Below, piece by piece: positions 1-10,983 of a DNA stretch of 64,000 nucleotides. Numbering within the stretch: position 1 is the first letter of the stretch; every line of letters starts with the position of its first letter. The position numbers and the translations under genes were made by a program. This stretch comes from Brachypterus glaber (Eukaryota; Arthropoda; Insecta; Coleoptera; Kateretidae). The stretch lies in assembly GCA_958510825.1 (NCBI GenBank), contig OY294048.1, positions 22,771,589 through 22,835,588 on the forward strand, written 5' to 3'. The notes beneath the pieces were generated by a model. That model worked only from the letters and a program-made list of their open reading frames with translations. It ran no database searches and was not told the DNA's origin.

Positions 1-205
1 AATGGTTAAAAAAATTTGGACCAAAGAAAGGACATGGCACAATTTATAGGGAATTTTGGCCCTCGGTGAAATTTGCTAAATTTTTTATGTTTTAGTTTAT
101 ACTTTTTTAAAAGGAATTAGGAACGTTTCAAGCACTTTGTATGTACAGTTTTTTTTCTATAAGGAAAATAAAAAAATATTTTTGCCCTACACTCCTCATA
201 AAAAT
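1..205 (+). mobile_element. 3' end of a jockey/CR1-like LINE (cut by window edge)
   Basis: The last codons of a LINE ORF2 end at a TGA at 67-69, followed by about 135 bases of 3' untranslated sequence ending near CTCCTCATAAAAAT. The same coding tail (residues KDMAQFIGNFGPR) and the same 3' UTR occur in reverse complement at about 1638-1830, so this is a second copy of that family in the opposite orientation. The rest of the copy lies outside the window. Only the 3' end is visible, so its completeness is unknown. Confidence 0.75.
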
Positions 206-653
206 ATTTTTCTAGTATGCATTTTTTCGTTTGACAACTTGTCAGTGAAGGATATTCTGACGTATTTTTGAAGTTTTTTAGACTGTCAGTTTTATTGGGA
301 AAAAGTAATGAAATACATATTGAAATTGGACAGAATAATTAAATAAGATGAAGAAAAGTGCAACAGAAATACTTCTTAAGGACTAAATTAGTGAAATACG
401 TGAAATAAGTTATTTGCTAACCTGGTAAAAAGTACTAAAACGTATATAAAATTGAACTAAAGAATGAAATAAGAAGAAAAGCAGAATAGAAATACGTTTT
501 AAGGGAATCGTTTGTAAAATAATAAGCAATTTTAATGCCAAAAGTGTATCCCTTATTTTTTGTACGGCAAAAAAAATACAATTATTTCCAAAAAAAACTA
601 AGTTGAAAGTGAAATACTGTGTTTCTGTATAGAATAAATTATCCAATATAACT
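206..653. other. Intergenic spacer with a diverged direct repeat
   Basis: No gene is seen. Two diverged copies of a roughly 125-base segment lie head to tail: about 319-440 (around AATAAGATGAAGAAAAGTGC) and about 447-565 (around AATAAGAAGAAAAGCAG). Both go on to GAAATACNTNTTAAGG. This looks like an old local duplication. Confidence 0.45.
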
Positions 654-734
654 ATCATACCGAGGGCTTCATAACAGGGCTGTATCAACCGTGTTAACAT
701 GTAGAATAATTTGCTATGAAGCCCTCGATATGAT
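654..734. repeat. Short inverted repeat (fold-back), 20-bp arms
   Basis: Arms at 654-673 and 715-734 are complementary with one mismatch; the core CGAGGGCTTCATA pairs with TATGAAGCCCTCG. The spacer is 41 bases. It may be a very small MITE or a solo hairpin. No target duplication is recognised. Confidence 0.6.
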
Positions 735-973
735 TTAAAATATGAACACTAAAAAAAAGGAACCATGAATCAAGAAAATGCATCTTTCGATTATATTTTA
801 AGCCAAATTCTCTTATTTTTGGACTAGCATTTCTTATGAACCTAATAACTGGCGCGGGTCTTTGAATGGAAATCCGCGCTCTTCATTTAAGATGTTAGCC
901 TTAAAATAAGAGAATATGGTGTTGTACTTATCAAAAGACATGTGTCCTTGATTCAATTCTTTTTCACAGTATT

Positions 974-1400
974 ACACGGAAAAAAAAAATTATAGCTAGG
1001 AGCGCTATAACACACATACCAAGCAAATTATAATCGCTTATTATATAAATACAAGGCTTTCTCTTACAATTATGGCAGTCAGTGTAAAAATTTATATGAA
1101 ATACTTTAATTGTTTAGTGAATAATAAAATATAACAAATAGTATGGCATTTATAGCTTAAATAGATTTAATTATTGTCCGTGCTAATAATTTTTATAATA
1201 TAATAAAATTTCTGTAAATTTATAATAGTGCCTGTAATAAATATAATCGTGTCTGTAATATATATAATCGTTTCCAATTTATTTTTAACATTATTAGTTA
1301 TTGTGTCCCTTATAATCTATAGCTTAAATCACTATAATTTGCCACTGTTACCAAATATCTTATAATGTATAGCGCAGAGCCCACTAATTTCTTTCCGTGT
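974..1400. mobile_element. MITE-like element with ACACGGAAA termini
   Basis: The left end ACACGGAAA followed by ...GCGCTATA is matched in reverse at the right end (TATAGCGC...TTTCCGTGT). Terminal inverted repeats of about 30 bases enclose about 427 AT-rich bases with further internal complementarity (CAAATTATAATCG against TATAATTTG). There is no coding capacity. I could not find a target-site duplication, so the superfamily is unassigned. The 735-973 and 1401-1637 spacers on either side show nothing recognisable. Confidence 0.55.
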
Positions 1401-1637
1401 ACATTAGGACATTTTTATAAAAAAATAAATAAAATGTTTTCATTTCCTCCCATTCGGGGCATCTGCTGTTGACCACCTTGACGGTTGCATACAAAGCAAT
1501 TTACTTGAAAAAAGGCTCTAAAAGCCATGCTAAATTAATTTTATATTACTAATAATATATAAAAAAATTAACAGACATCAGTTTGACTTATACCAATCAA
1601 GCTTTTTTCTTAATCATTAAGCTAATTAAACTTATTT

Positions 1638-3635
1638 TTATGAGGAGTTTGGGGCAAAAATATTTTTTTATTTTCGTTATAGAAAAAAAACTGTACATAC
1701 AAAGTGCTTGAAACGTTCCTAATTCCTTTTTAAAAAGCATAAACTAAAACATATAAAAAATTTAGCGAATTTCACCGAGGGCCAAAATTCCCTATAAATT
1801 GTGCCATGTCCTTTGAACCAAACCTGCTGCTTTCTAGTCGTAGTATAGGAAGTCTAATGTTGTTACTTCTGGTGTTGCAGTCATGAATATTAGTCTGCAG
1901 AGTGTACTTTTCGGGATTTTGTTTTACATAAAGTAAAGTAATGTATATGTAGAGAGAAGGGACAGTCATGATATTTAGTTCTATAAACTTGTGCCGAACC
2001 TCATCTCGATACCCCAACCCCGTAATAACTCTTAGTACTTTTCTCTGCAGACCAAATATCCTTTCTACCCCTGATGCGTGACCCCACACAATCAGACCAT
2101 AATTTACCCTTGATTCAAAAAGCGCAAAATAGGCAACCCTCAATACCTCTAGAGAAACCATTTTTACTAGATTGCGAAAAACAAAGATTGTTTTTGACAG
2201 TGACTTTGACAGTTCCTCTGTGTGTTGTTTCCAGTTTAAATGTGATCCAAAAATATGCCAAGGTACTTTACTTTATCTGGATTTTCAAAGTTAAACAGAG
2301 GTCGATGTGTAAAAATAATATCCATGGTTTTATTGTTGTTTAAAGAGAGCCTATTTGTCAAGAACCATTCTTGTACATTTGATTTTCCCCCCTCCATGAG
2401 CCTTAGAGTATTTTGAAAATCCGTACTACTGGATACTATATTAGAGTCATCAGCAAATAGAATAGTTTCCCAAAAAGGCAGACAGTTTTTTATATCGTTA
2501 ATAAAGTTCAAGAACAGCAACGGACCAAGTACCGAGCCTTGCAGCACGCCACTGGTCACGTCTCTGATAGTTGAACTTTTACCTTTAACCGTTACGTATT
2601 GCTTTCTATTGCTGAGATATTAATTTAAAAGTTTAATACTTAATGTATCAAAGTTATAAAATTCTAGTTTTTCTATAAGCTCATGGTGAGGGACACAATC
2701 AAATGTCTTTTGAAGGTCTAGAAGGGTCACTCCCACATATTCACCTAGTTCCTGTTTCTCTGTGATAGTCTCCAGCAGTTTTATAAAAGCATCTTTTGTG
2801 GATTTTTTTTCACGAAATCCAAATTGATTTATATAAAAAAGATTGTTTGATTCGAAATGCTCAAGGATTTGCTGCTTTAATATATTTTCAAAAATTTTAG
2901 AGAGAACGAGAACCAAGGAAATAGGTCTAAAATTACTGGTTGTGGCTGGACCTCCCTTGTGAATGGGAATGACCCTTAAGACCTTCAGGGACTCGGGAAA
3001 CACGCCCTCTTCAACGCAACAATTTAATAATTTAGTTAAGGGTGACAATATTGGGTTTTTAACTTTTTTTAAAATATAAGATGATAAGTTGTAGTGATCC
3101 ATGCTTTTCTTATTTTTAAGATTATTTATACTGTCCCTAACCAAACTGTTTAAATTTAAAGGAATGAACATCATTATTATTTTCTAAATAAGAGTGAAAA
3201 GAAGTTTTGCTCCTTGACATATCTTTGGTCAAATTTTCAGGAATAGACACAAGAAAGTCATTTAGAACTTCTACATCAATTTCATGACATGAATCCTGCT
3301 TTTTTTTCTTTCTTTGTGTGTTTAATAAATCCCCGTATGTTTTTGATACACTACTCCCCCTCTCATTTATCCACCTTTTATAATATTTCTTTTTTGCTAG
3401 TATTAATTCTGCTTTATAGTGTAATTTTAGTTGTGAAAGGTGTTTTTTTACATTCTCAAAAGGGAAATTTTGATAAAACTCGAATATTTTCTCTTATTTG
3501 AGCTAGTTGGGCAGTGTACCATTTACATTTTTTTGTTTTTTTAACAGTAATTTGTTTTTCTTTTAAAGGAAAAGCAGAATCCATGCCATTACTTAAAATG
3601 TTATTATATTTGTTATATTTGTTAATCAAGTAGGT
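1638..3635 (-). pseudogene. LINE ORF2 remnant: linker, reverse transcriptase, C-terminus
   Basis: A 5'-truncated, mutated copy of a jockey/CR1-like non-LTR retrotransposon. Reading on the minus strand, a degraded linker (about 3635-3180) precedes an open RT piece (3174-2620) with PIHKGG, the finger FRPISLV, FGFREKKST and the A-motif LLDLQKTFD. A second piece (2559-2236) has GVLQGSVLGPLL and FADDSN, the catalytic FADD box. A C-terminal piece (2161-1772) resembles the tails of the same clade (FESRVNYGLIVWG, LGYRDEVR). The pieces are in different frames, separated by frameshifts and stops. GVPQGS has become GVLQGS, and SKAFD has become QKTFD. The 3' UTR ends at about 1638 and matches positions 69-205. 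The endonuclease domain is absent. It reverse-transcribed its own RNA when intact; it is dead now. Confidence 0.85.
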
Positions 3636-3864
3636 CAGTAAAATGAATCAATTTTTATTTGGATATTTATCTTAAGGACCATTATATAAACCTTGGAAGT
3701 AAAGTCCCTTTTAACATTAGCTAAAATATTTTTAAAAATCATCAGATTTTAAGGCCTGTTCTTTTTGCTTTTTGTAATCGTGCATCTTGTGGTTTTTTTA
3801 AGATTCTTTGCATGCTTAAATAGGAAATTCCCAAGTCATGACTAGCTGCAGGGATAAGCATAAA

Positions 3865-4080
3865 AGTAACACAAAACATTGATTCATTATCTTCGCTGTT
3901 TGTAATTGCGTTTTCTTTCCCAAATTTAAAAAAAATTGTGTGAATTATTCTAAACTTTTTTACTTGACAGTAATAGTAACCCAAAACATTAATTCATTAT
4001 CTTCGTTGTTTGGAATTGCGTTTTCTTTCCCAAATTTCAAAAAATTTGTGTGAATTATTCTAAATTTTTTACTTGACAGT
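3865..4080. repeat. Tandem duplication, period about 110 bp
   Basis: AGTAACACAAAACATT at 3865 and AGTAACCCAAAACATT at 3975 begin two head-to-tail copies. Both run through ATTGCGTTTTCTTTCCCAAA and end at TTTTTTACTTGACAGT. Only a few substitutions separate them, so the duplication is fairly recent. Confidence 0.85.
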
Positions 4081-4713
4081 CTTGGTAAATCAGGATATTT
4101 TGTAATAAATTTTCTGCATGTTCCACTAATTAATTATTTTAGCATTTTCACTAAAAATAGCAAATAAATCCAAAATAACACGGTAGGAATAAGCCTCTGT
4201 CATGATTTTACACTAATTTAGCCCGATCATTACGATAACATTTAAGTTTAAGAAATAAAAATGAAATGTCATTTACCGGCCTACTTGTTAATTAAATACA
4301 ACTTTAAAAATTTACAGAAATACGCCTTTTTTACATTAATTTACAAATAACTCGAAAACGGTTAATGTTAGGTATAGGTTATCATCTATTCATTTTAAAG
4401 AAATTTAAGTTCTTTATTTTAAAAAATATATAGTGCCATTAAAAAAAAAATATTTTAAATTTGTTAGATTTGGCCTGATTTCTGAGACAACTTGTATAAA
4501 TGTTCTTTCAGCTAAGTATTATTGAGTAAAAAATAAAACAATTTTCTTATTTTTTTTTACGAAGAATTTGATACTTTTTCGCTAAAAACTTGAATAACTC
4601 AAAAACTACCGGAGATAGATATAAAATGAAAACATCAAAATAAAACAAATTTAATGAAGATTTTTGAAATAAAAAATATATGAGGTGTTTCATTATAAAA
4701 TCAAAGTTGAGGA

Positions 4714-4738
4714 CCACTTCCGGTATAACCGGAAGTGG
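4714..4738. repeat. Perfect hairpin CCACTTCCGGT / ACCGGAAGTGG
   Basis: Eleven-base arms pair perfectly around a 3-base loop (ATA), a GC-rich spot in AT-rich surroundings. It is probably the core of a dispersed repeat rather than a gene element. Confidence 0.7.
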
Positions 4739-6677
4739 CACAGGCATAAAAATATTTTTAATCGATTGGCCATCTTCCTTGAATAACTCTGTATATAAGG
4801 CGTAGTTTTTACTTACTTTTACTTTATTTTACACGCATGCGCATATGGTTTTTAAAAAATTAAGTGCACGTAACTTTAATTTTTAGCTGAGAAATAACAA
4901 AAAATAATCGAGCCGCCTTACTTTTTTAGGTTTCAATTGATTCTTAAGAAAAATCTAAATATATTATTTAGATCAATTATTCAAAAATTAAATAAAAAAC
5001 GTATGTCAAATTAACAACAAAAATCAAATATCACCCCTAATATCAGACATACATATTAGGAGTTAGGAGTATTAGAACGTCATCCGAATATTCATGTCAG
5101 GCTTTAAAATTGTAGTAAAAATAGTTAATTTTTATAGTATTAAAAAAAACTAACCTTTTATTTTGTACATTTTATTGAAAATATGGGTTTTCTTTAATAT
5201 TTTGCAAAAAACATGAAATTAAATGATGTACGGAATAAATGCTGACAAGCCTGTACTAGTTTTTTTTTTAATAAAGTAAAAAACTGAAAAATAGTGAATT
5301 TTATGAATATGCTGGAAATTTTTTAAAATTAGTGTCTGAGACTAAAGTTTGCTCAAGAATAAGTTTGATGACCTTTCGTTTGAAACGGCATATTATTTAT
5401 TGGCAACATTGTAACAAGGATTAATGTAAGTTTACAATACACTAGGTGAGACGTTTCGGGTCCATCTAGTGTAGGTACTTACCTACAAATTTACCATATG
5501 GTAAATTTTCTGGTGCTATGTAAACATTATTTAACATTTTTTGAACGATCGGGACTAAAACATTATTTTACTTCCTCTTTTGCGGGAATAAACCAACTGT
5601 TTTACTCCCGCATCTGAATCATGATATTCCCGAGAGCTATACAGTTTTTTCTTGATTTGGAAAGCAATAAATTTAAAATAGCCTCTGCTGCCCCATTTAA
5701 AGTAAAAGTAAAAAAAAATAATTGAAAACGCAAACCATTTCGTGATTTATAGATATCTTGATTTAATTTAAAAAGAAATTGCAAAAATGGATTAGTTGAG
5801 TTGAATATATGTTTTAATTTAAATTTTATGTAAATATAGTTGTCGGTGGTATCGTTTTTTTTTTTTGTTATGGATAATTCGAAATTTTATTTTCTGGGTT
5901 TGTGAGTCATTAAAATTTTATTTGTATATTTTAGATCCGCTTGGAAAAAAAATATTATTTGAACCACAGGGGGCTACATGTAGCCCTCGCCTTCTCTCAG
6001 GCTGCAAATTTTACGTCGAGGGCCAAAAATTGACACTTAGGGCTTTTAGTACAAAATAGCTTATATGGCATTATAAATCGTGTAAGACGAAACTATTTCG
6101 CATACGCGCATACTATAAGAGAACAAAAGAATTTTAAGTTAAATTTTTTGAAGCGTAACCGCATAAATCCATTAATTTACACCGACTGTTGCGAGTTTTT
6201 CGTAAAAACAAAGCTGAAAATGTAATTATAGTAGGCATAGGATGGTGTCGAGGGATTTCTCTAATTCAATGTCCAGCAACTGAAAGGGAATTTCACCAAC
6301 GTCCCTCTCGTCCCAACGCGGTAATAAAATGTAACGTTTTTATTCAGTAGCGTATATCGTAAGGATTATTTACCTAAACCTGTAATCAAATTTTAATGTT
6401 GTTATTACCTTACCTTACCTATCTAAAACCACGGCATAAAAAATATGATTTTAATTTTTTATTTCTATAATTTTTTTCCAAAGGGGTTTTTGAGGTCGCT
6501 AAAACTAAATATAAACAGAAAAAAAAATAGAAATGTTGTAAAGGAGCATTTCGGTGTTTGGACCATCTGCGGCCGTTCATACGATTTTGCATACACGGGA
6601 CTTAAAAAAAAAACTTAATTTTCCAATTTTTTAACTCCCAAACCATTCCGGAACACCTTGAAGGTAGCTCCCGAATA

Positions 6678-6826
6678 GGGAACGTTCAAGTATAAAGTAA
6701 CGCAAATTTTGATCATTTTGGACCCCCATCCCCCCTGTAACGCTATTTTCCTATACCATTATCATGGGAATAAAAAACCCAAAATGACCCCCCCCTAGGA
6801 GCGTTACGTAATACTTGAACGTTCCC
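6678..6826. mobile_element. Fold-back MITE with GGGAACGTTCAAGTAT ends
   Basis: The left arm GGGAACGTTCAAGTAT...GTAACGC is answered by GCGTTACGTAATACTTGAACGTTCCC at the right end, giving a 149-bp element. It is flanked by ATA at 6675-6677 and 6827-6829, a possible 3-bp target duplication. The same terminal sequence recurs alone at about 42780 (GGGAACGTTCAAGTATTACG), so it is a repeat family. Confidence 0.7.
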
Positions 6827-6829
6827 ATA

Positions 6830-7692
6830 GGTGAATTTTGGTGACATTTTATGACTTTTTCAAAAAAAAAAAAATAATAAATCTGACACCAGGGCTTACG
6901 TTACTAAATTCTTCACCTCGTCATTTTTGACATCACCATTAATCGGAATAAATTCAGTCATGACTCATTAACGTTGAAAATAAACACAGAAACATAGGCT
7001 TACGGAATAATTTTGCCGAATTATGAGGGAAATTTTTATAAAGGTCACTAAATCGAAACATTTTACGACTAATTTGTTACACACAACAATATTGAATATA
7101 CATATTAACTATAAATATGTAAATATATCGGTGTTTTTCGAAGAATATAAAAATGTAAATATTTAAAACCTCGCGTCAACGATAGAATCGACGCGGCGCC
7201 TATGCGAGCACTGGAAATTCGCCGATGACTGGACATCACAAATAACTTGTGTGTCAGTTAATTGTTAAATAAAATAAAATAAAATTATTTTATAGAAATA
7301 TAAATTGATTTATAGTATAATATTCAATGAGCGTATAATAATTGCTATTAATCAATGAGGGTGAACTTTAGGACACGAGCCGAAAGGCGAGTGACCTAAT
7401 CACCTGAATGATTATTAGCTATTATACGCGAGTAAAATACTATACTTTATCCATGGTCGTTTTAAATTTTAAACGATTTCTTTTTACAGACCCGTGACTA
7501 ATAGGCCTATTAATCACGGCCGTGGATAAAAGAATTTAATATGTATTTATTATACTATATAATACATTATTTACAATATAGAAGATATAACAGTATATAC
7601 AATATACAAGATATAACAGTTATTTAATAAGGAAGACCGAACCAGAAACCTAAAATAGATCACAGATTATGAAGAAAGTCATGGAATAAATG
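6830..7692. other. Gene-free spacer with nested inverted repeats
   Basis: No gene. An inverted repeat at 7331-7354 and 7409-7429 (GCGTATAATA...TATTATACGC) encloses GAGCCGAAAGGCGAG. A further weak symmetry (TATCCATGG...CCGTGGATA) lies at about 7449-7528. Short AAAT/AAATA runs occur at about 7262-7290. The class is unknown. Confidence 0.4.
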
Positions 7693-8110
7693 TATACCGG
7701 GTTATTGTCAAGCTATATCTTCGTTATTTGAAAGATAGAAATTTTTGCAAAAAATAGCATTTAATGGGGGCCATTAAAGATTTTATTGACGTATCCAAAA
7801 CTACCCCTTGCTTACCCATCTCCTTGAAACCACCCCCAAATTCTGTTTTTCAAATAGCACCCCCCCATTTTTATCAAAGAATATGAAAGTACATTTCATT
7901 CTTCTTCTTAACTCAACCATGTATTATAAGTGGTATCATATTTCTAAAAGGGTCTTCAAATAACAACTATTATTAATAATATCGTCTCATCAGGTTTTAG
8001 ACGGGCTATATCTCCCTTATTTAAAAAGGAAAAAAAAACTGAAAAAAACAAAATTAAATGCGAGTCAAAGTAGAATTTACTGACTTATGCAAAACTACCC
8101 CTTACTTATA

Positions 8111-10717
8111 CAGGGTGTCCCAACTAAGACCGATCAGACGTTTATTGACCTTATTATTCCAAATATTAAAATGAAACTTATGTCATATATAATTGATCAA
8201 GTTACCCATTGATCCATACTATTAAAAGTTTTAAACTGTCTTTTGTTTTTAAGTTACACTGTCAAGAGCACGATTTTCTAAAAAAAAATTATAAAGTATT
8301 TAATAAAATAAAAAATAAAATTATTTTATTATATTTCTTTTTACTTTTTTTACTTTTATTTACAGAAATTACAATTTTTTTATTGTAAAAAAGCATACCA
8401 AATAATTATTATTAATTTGAAGATTTTTCCGAGTGTAGAATTCAGTAATATTCTAATTTAAGCATGCTATAAATTTTTTTTCTTTCAAGTCAAAAATTGT
8501 GACAGTATTGTCTGTCACGAATTAAATATAAACGTATTAAGTATAAACTGCTGTTTGTAATAAAATGTTGACCCTGCAAAACAAGAAAGAAATTGTATAT
8601 ACATATGGAGAATGTGGAAGAAACCTTAGAGAAACCACTGGAGTGCTAGAAAATAAATTTCCCGGCGTCTATAATTACAACGCTGTTTGGAGGGTAATTA
8701 AATTATTTGAAGACTCTGGTACAGTTCGATATGGAAAAAGAATTAGAAATCGACCAATTACTGGAAATCCTTTATTAATTGAAAACTTGAAAATTGCAGT
8801 ACAAGAAAATCCGAATACAAGTACCAGAGGATTGGCGCTAGATTTAAACATATCAAAGAATTCAGCCCAAAGAATTTTAAAAAATAATAAATTTCATCCC
8901 TACAAACTATCTCTTAACCAAGAACTTCATGGATTTTGATAACAGAATTAGTTTTTGTGAAGAACTGTTGGAACAAAATATTGGTGATCCATATTTTAAC
9001 TATAAAATTTTATTCACGGATGAATCAACTTTTAAAAGCTGTGGCATAGTGAACCGTCACAATTGTCACTACTGGTCAATTGAAAACCCACATTGGGTAA
9101 GGGAAGTTGACCATCAAAGGGTTTGGTCTCTCAATGTTTGGGGTGGGATTGTTGGAAATTTTGTTGTTGGTCCCCACTTTTTTCCTGGACACCTAAATGG
9201 CAGAATGTATTTGGATTTCCTACAAAATGAATTTGTTAATTTTATGGATAATGTTCCAATAAATTTGGCTCAAAATTATATATTTATGCAGGATGGGGCC
9301 CCTCCCCACTTTCTCTTAGATGTTAGAGATTATTTAAATGAAACCCACAACAGGTGGATAGGTCGAGGTGGTACGATGGCATGGCCACCGAGATCGCCTG
9401 ACCTTACACCATGCGATTTTTTCTTATGTGGGTATGTCAAAGATAAAGTATACCAAGAAGCACCAACAAGTATCGAAGATATGAAAAATAGAATAAGAAA
9501 TGCTTTTGCTTCAATTACTCCCGAAATGATAATAAATACAAGAAGGTCTTTAGGACGAAGATTAGAATTATGCATACGAAAAAATGGTCACGCATTTGAA
9601 CACTTATTTAATTAGTTTTTTTAGTTATGTTTTCAGCTTCTTTACAGTGGTGTTAACATCCTTTCTTTTCCTTTTTTCGTTTAAAATAAAACTGTTTAGA
9701 ATAAAATAAATAAGAAAAAAAACCTTTTTCTCAAACTTAGTATTATTTATTTAATTTAATAGATTTAATTTAATAAACACTCTTCACTTTTAATAACTAA
9801 AAACTCTTCTTTATTTGACAAAAAATATCCAAATATCTTGACTTTATCATTGCAAAATTGACACTATTTTTACAAATATTTTCAAACTTTTTCAGCTATA
9901 AATCCAATCGGACATTCTTGCATTTATTTGTAGAGGTAAATCAAGTACTGCTCTTCTCTTTTCAATAAATTTTAAACTTTTTCTTTAAAAAATTAAAAAT
10001 TTATGTACAAAATTGACTACTCATATTTTGTACATGTGTTCTTTAACATTTCTTTAGGTGACTAGATATTTACTTCTATTCAACTTTTGTAAATATTATT
10101 TATATTAATTTTAGCTAACAATAATCTTCCAATCTTGCACACGTAGCACCATGTGGCACTTGGCCCCAACGTAAATAGAACGATAAAAATTCAACCAAGG
10201 TGTTTTATTATTTTCACTGTTGTTCAGCTCAATCTTATTCACACTATCTTTAAACTTTAAGTATATTTCATAGTGATGAAAATGTTTTGCTTCAAAATTA
10301 TATTTTTATTTATTTTTGATCACTGAATGACATAAGCCGTCAAGCTTTGACTTTAACAAAAAATATTTCATAGCATTCTAAACTTAGGGCATTATTTTAT
10401 TCTACACACAGTAAAATCTATAAATTAAAAAATGATTGTTGGATATGCTTTTTACAGTAAAAAACTAAACATTTTTGTAAATAAAAGTTACCAGAGTAAA
10501 AAGGAATATTAGTTTTTTTATTTTAACACTTTATCAAAAAAAAATCTTTGAAAATCGTGCTCTTGACAGTGTAACTTAAAAACAAAAGACAGTTTAAAAC
10601 TTTTAATAGTATGTATCAATGGGTAACTTGATCAATTATATATGACATAAGTTTCATTTTAATATTTGGAATAATAAGGTCAATAAACGTCTGATCGGTC
10701 TTAGTTGGGACACCCTG
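8111..10717 (+). mobile_element. Tc1/mariner-superfamily transposon, 2.6 kb
   Basis: Terminal inverted repeats of about 175 bases begin CAGGGTGTCCCAACTAAGAC at 8111 and end with the reverse complement at 10717. A TA lies on each side (8109-8110, 10718-10719), the expected target duplication. The TIRs include the matched block ACTGTCAAGAGCACGATTTT. The interior carries the transposase at 8565-9615. About 0.8 kb between 9616 and 10535 and about 270 bases before the gene contain no other frame of note. The element is whole at its ends but its gene has a frameshift. Confidence 0.92.
8565..9615 (+). pseudogene. Tc1/mariner-type DDD transposase, one frameshift
   Basis: The enzyme would cut and paste its transposon by binding the terminal repeats and catalysing strand transfer with two metal ions. 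Two overlapping frames make up one protein. 8565-8939 (124 residues) holds the helix-turn-helix DNA-binding half (TSTRGLALDLNISKNSAQRI). 8929-9615 (228 residues) holds the catalytic half. In the latter I see FTDEST (Asp31), MQDGAPPHF (Asp122) and PRSPDLTPCDFFLCGY (Asp158), a DD35D triad by my count, with WGGI between. The frame changes within about 8930-8938, where the upstream frame runs into TGA and the downstream one continues with FDNR. Apart from that shift the sequence is uninterrupted, so inactivation looks recent. Placement in the IS630-Tc1-mariner superfamily is firm; the subfamily is not. Confidence 0.88.
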
Positions 10718-10983
10718 TATATACTTATAGGATACCACTTATAGAACATGGTTGAATTCAGAATTAAATGTACTTTCATATTCTTTGATAAAAATTGGGG
10801 TGTGCTATTTAAAAAACAGAAGTTGGGGATGGTTTCAAGGGGGTGGGGAAGCAAGGGATGGTTTTGGATAAGTGAATAAAAACTTCAATGGCTCCCATTT
10901 AACGCTGTTTTTTTGCAAAAAAATATATCTTTTTATATAACGGAGATATAGCTTGACAAGGACGTGGTGGGAAACCCGGTATA

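Larger units (their letters stand above)
3636..6677. other. Gene-free AT-rich spacer
   Basis: Nothing here resembles a real gene. The short open frames have no recognisable domains and biased AT composition. Separate entries cover a tandem duplication at 3865-4080 and a perfect hairpin at 4714-4738. An 8-bp-arm hairpin (TACACTAG...CTAGTGTA) lies near 5440-5475. A palindromic GGGCTACATGTAGCCC lies near 5970. Confidence 0.6.
7693..10983. mobile_element. Palindromic element with TATACCGGGTT ends, host of a nested transposon
   Basis: The left end TATACCGGGTTATTGTCAAG and the right end (CTTGACAAGG...AACCCGGTATA) are inverted repeats extending about 250 bases inward. They share segments such as the GGGGGCCATTAAA region, CTACCCCTTGCTTACCC and CAAAGAATATGAAAGTACAT. 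The left arm also has a diverged internal duplication (about 7700-7830 against 7995-8110). The centre is occupied by the mariner-like element 8111-10717. Without that insert it would be a MITE of about 680 bp. The TATA at each end may be duplicated target or part of the inverted repeat. Confidence 0.7.

Noticed and set aside
974..1400. Link between the ACACGGAAA MITE and the CACACGGAAAAAT motif of the 261-bp repeats
   Set aside because: The match is only 8-9 bases of AT-biased sequence and the contexts differ.
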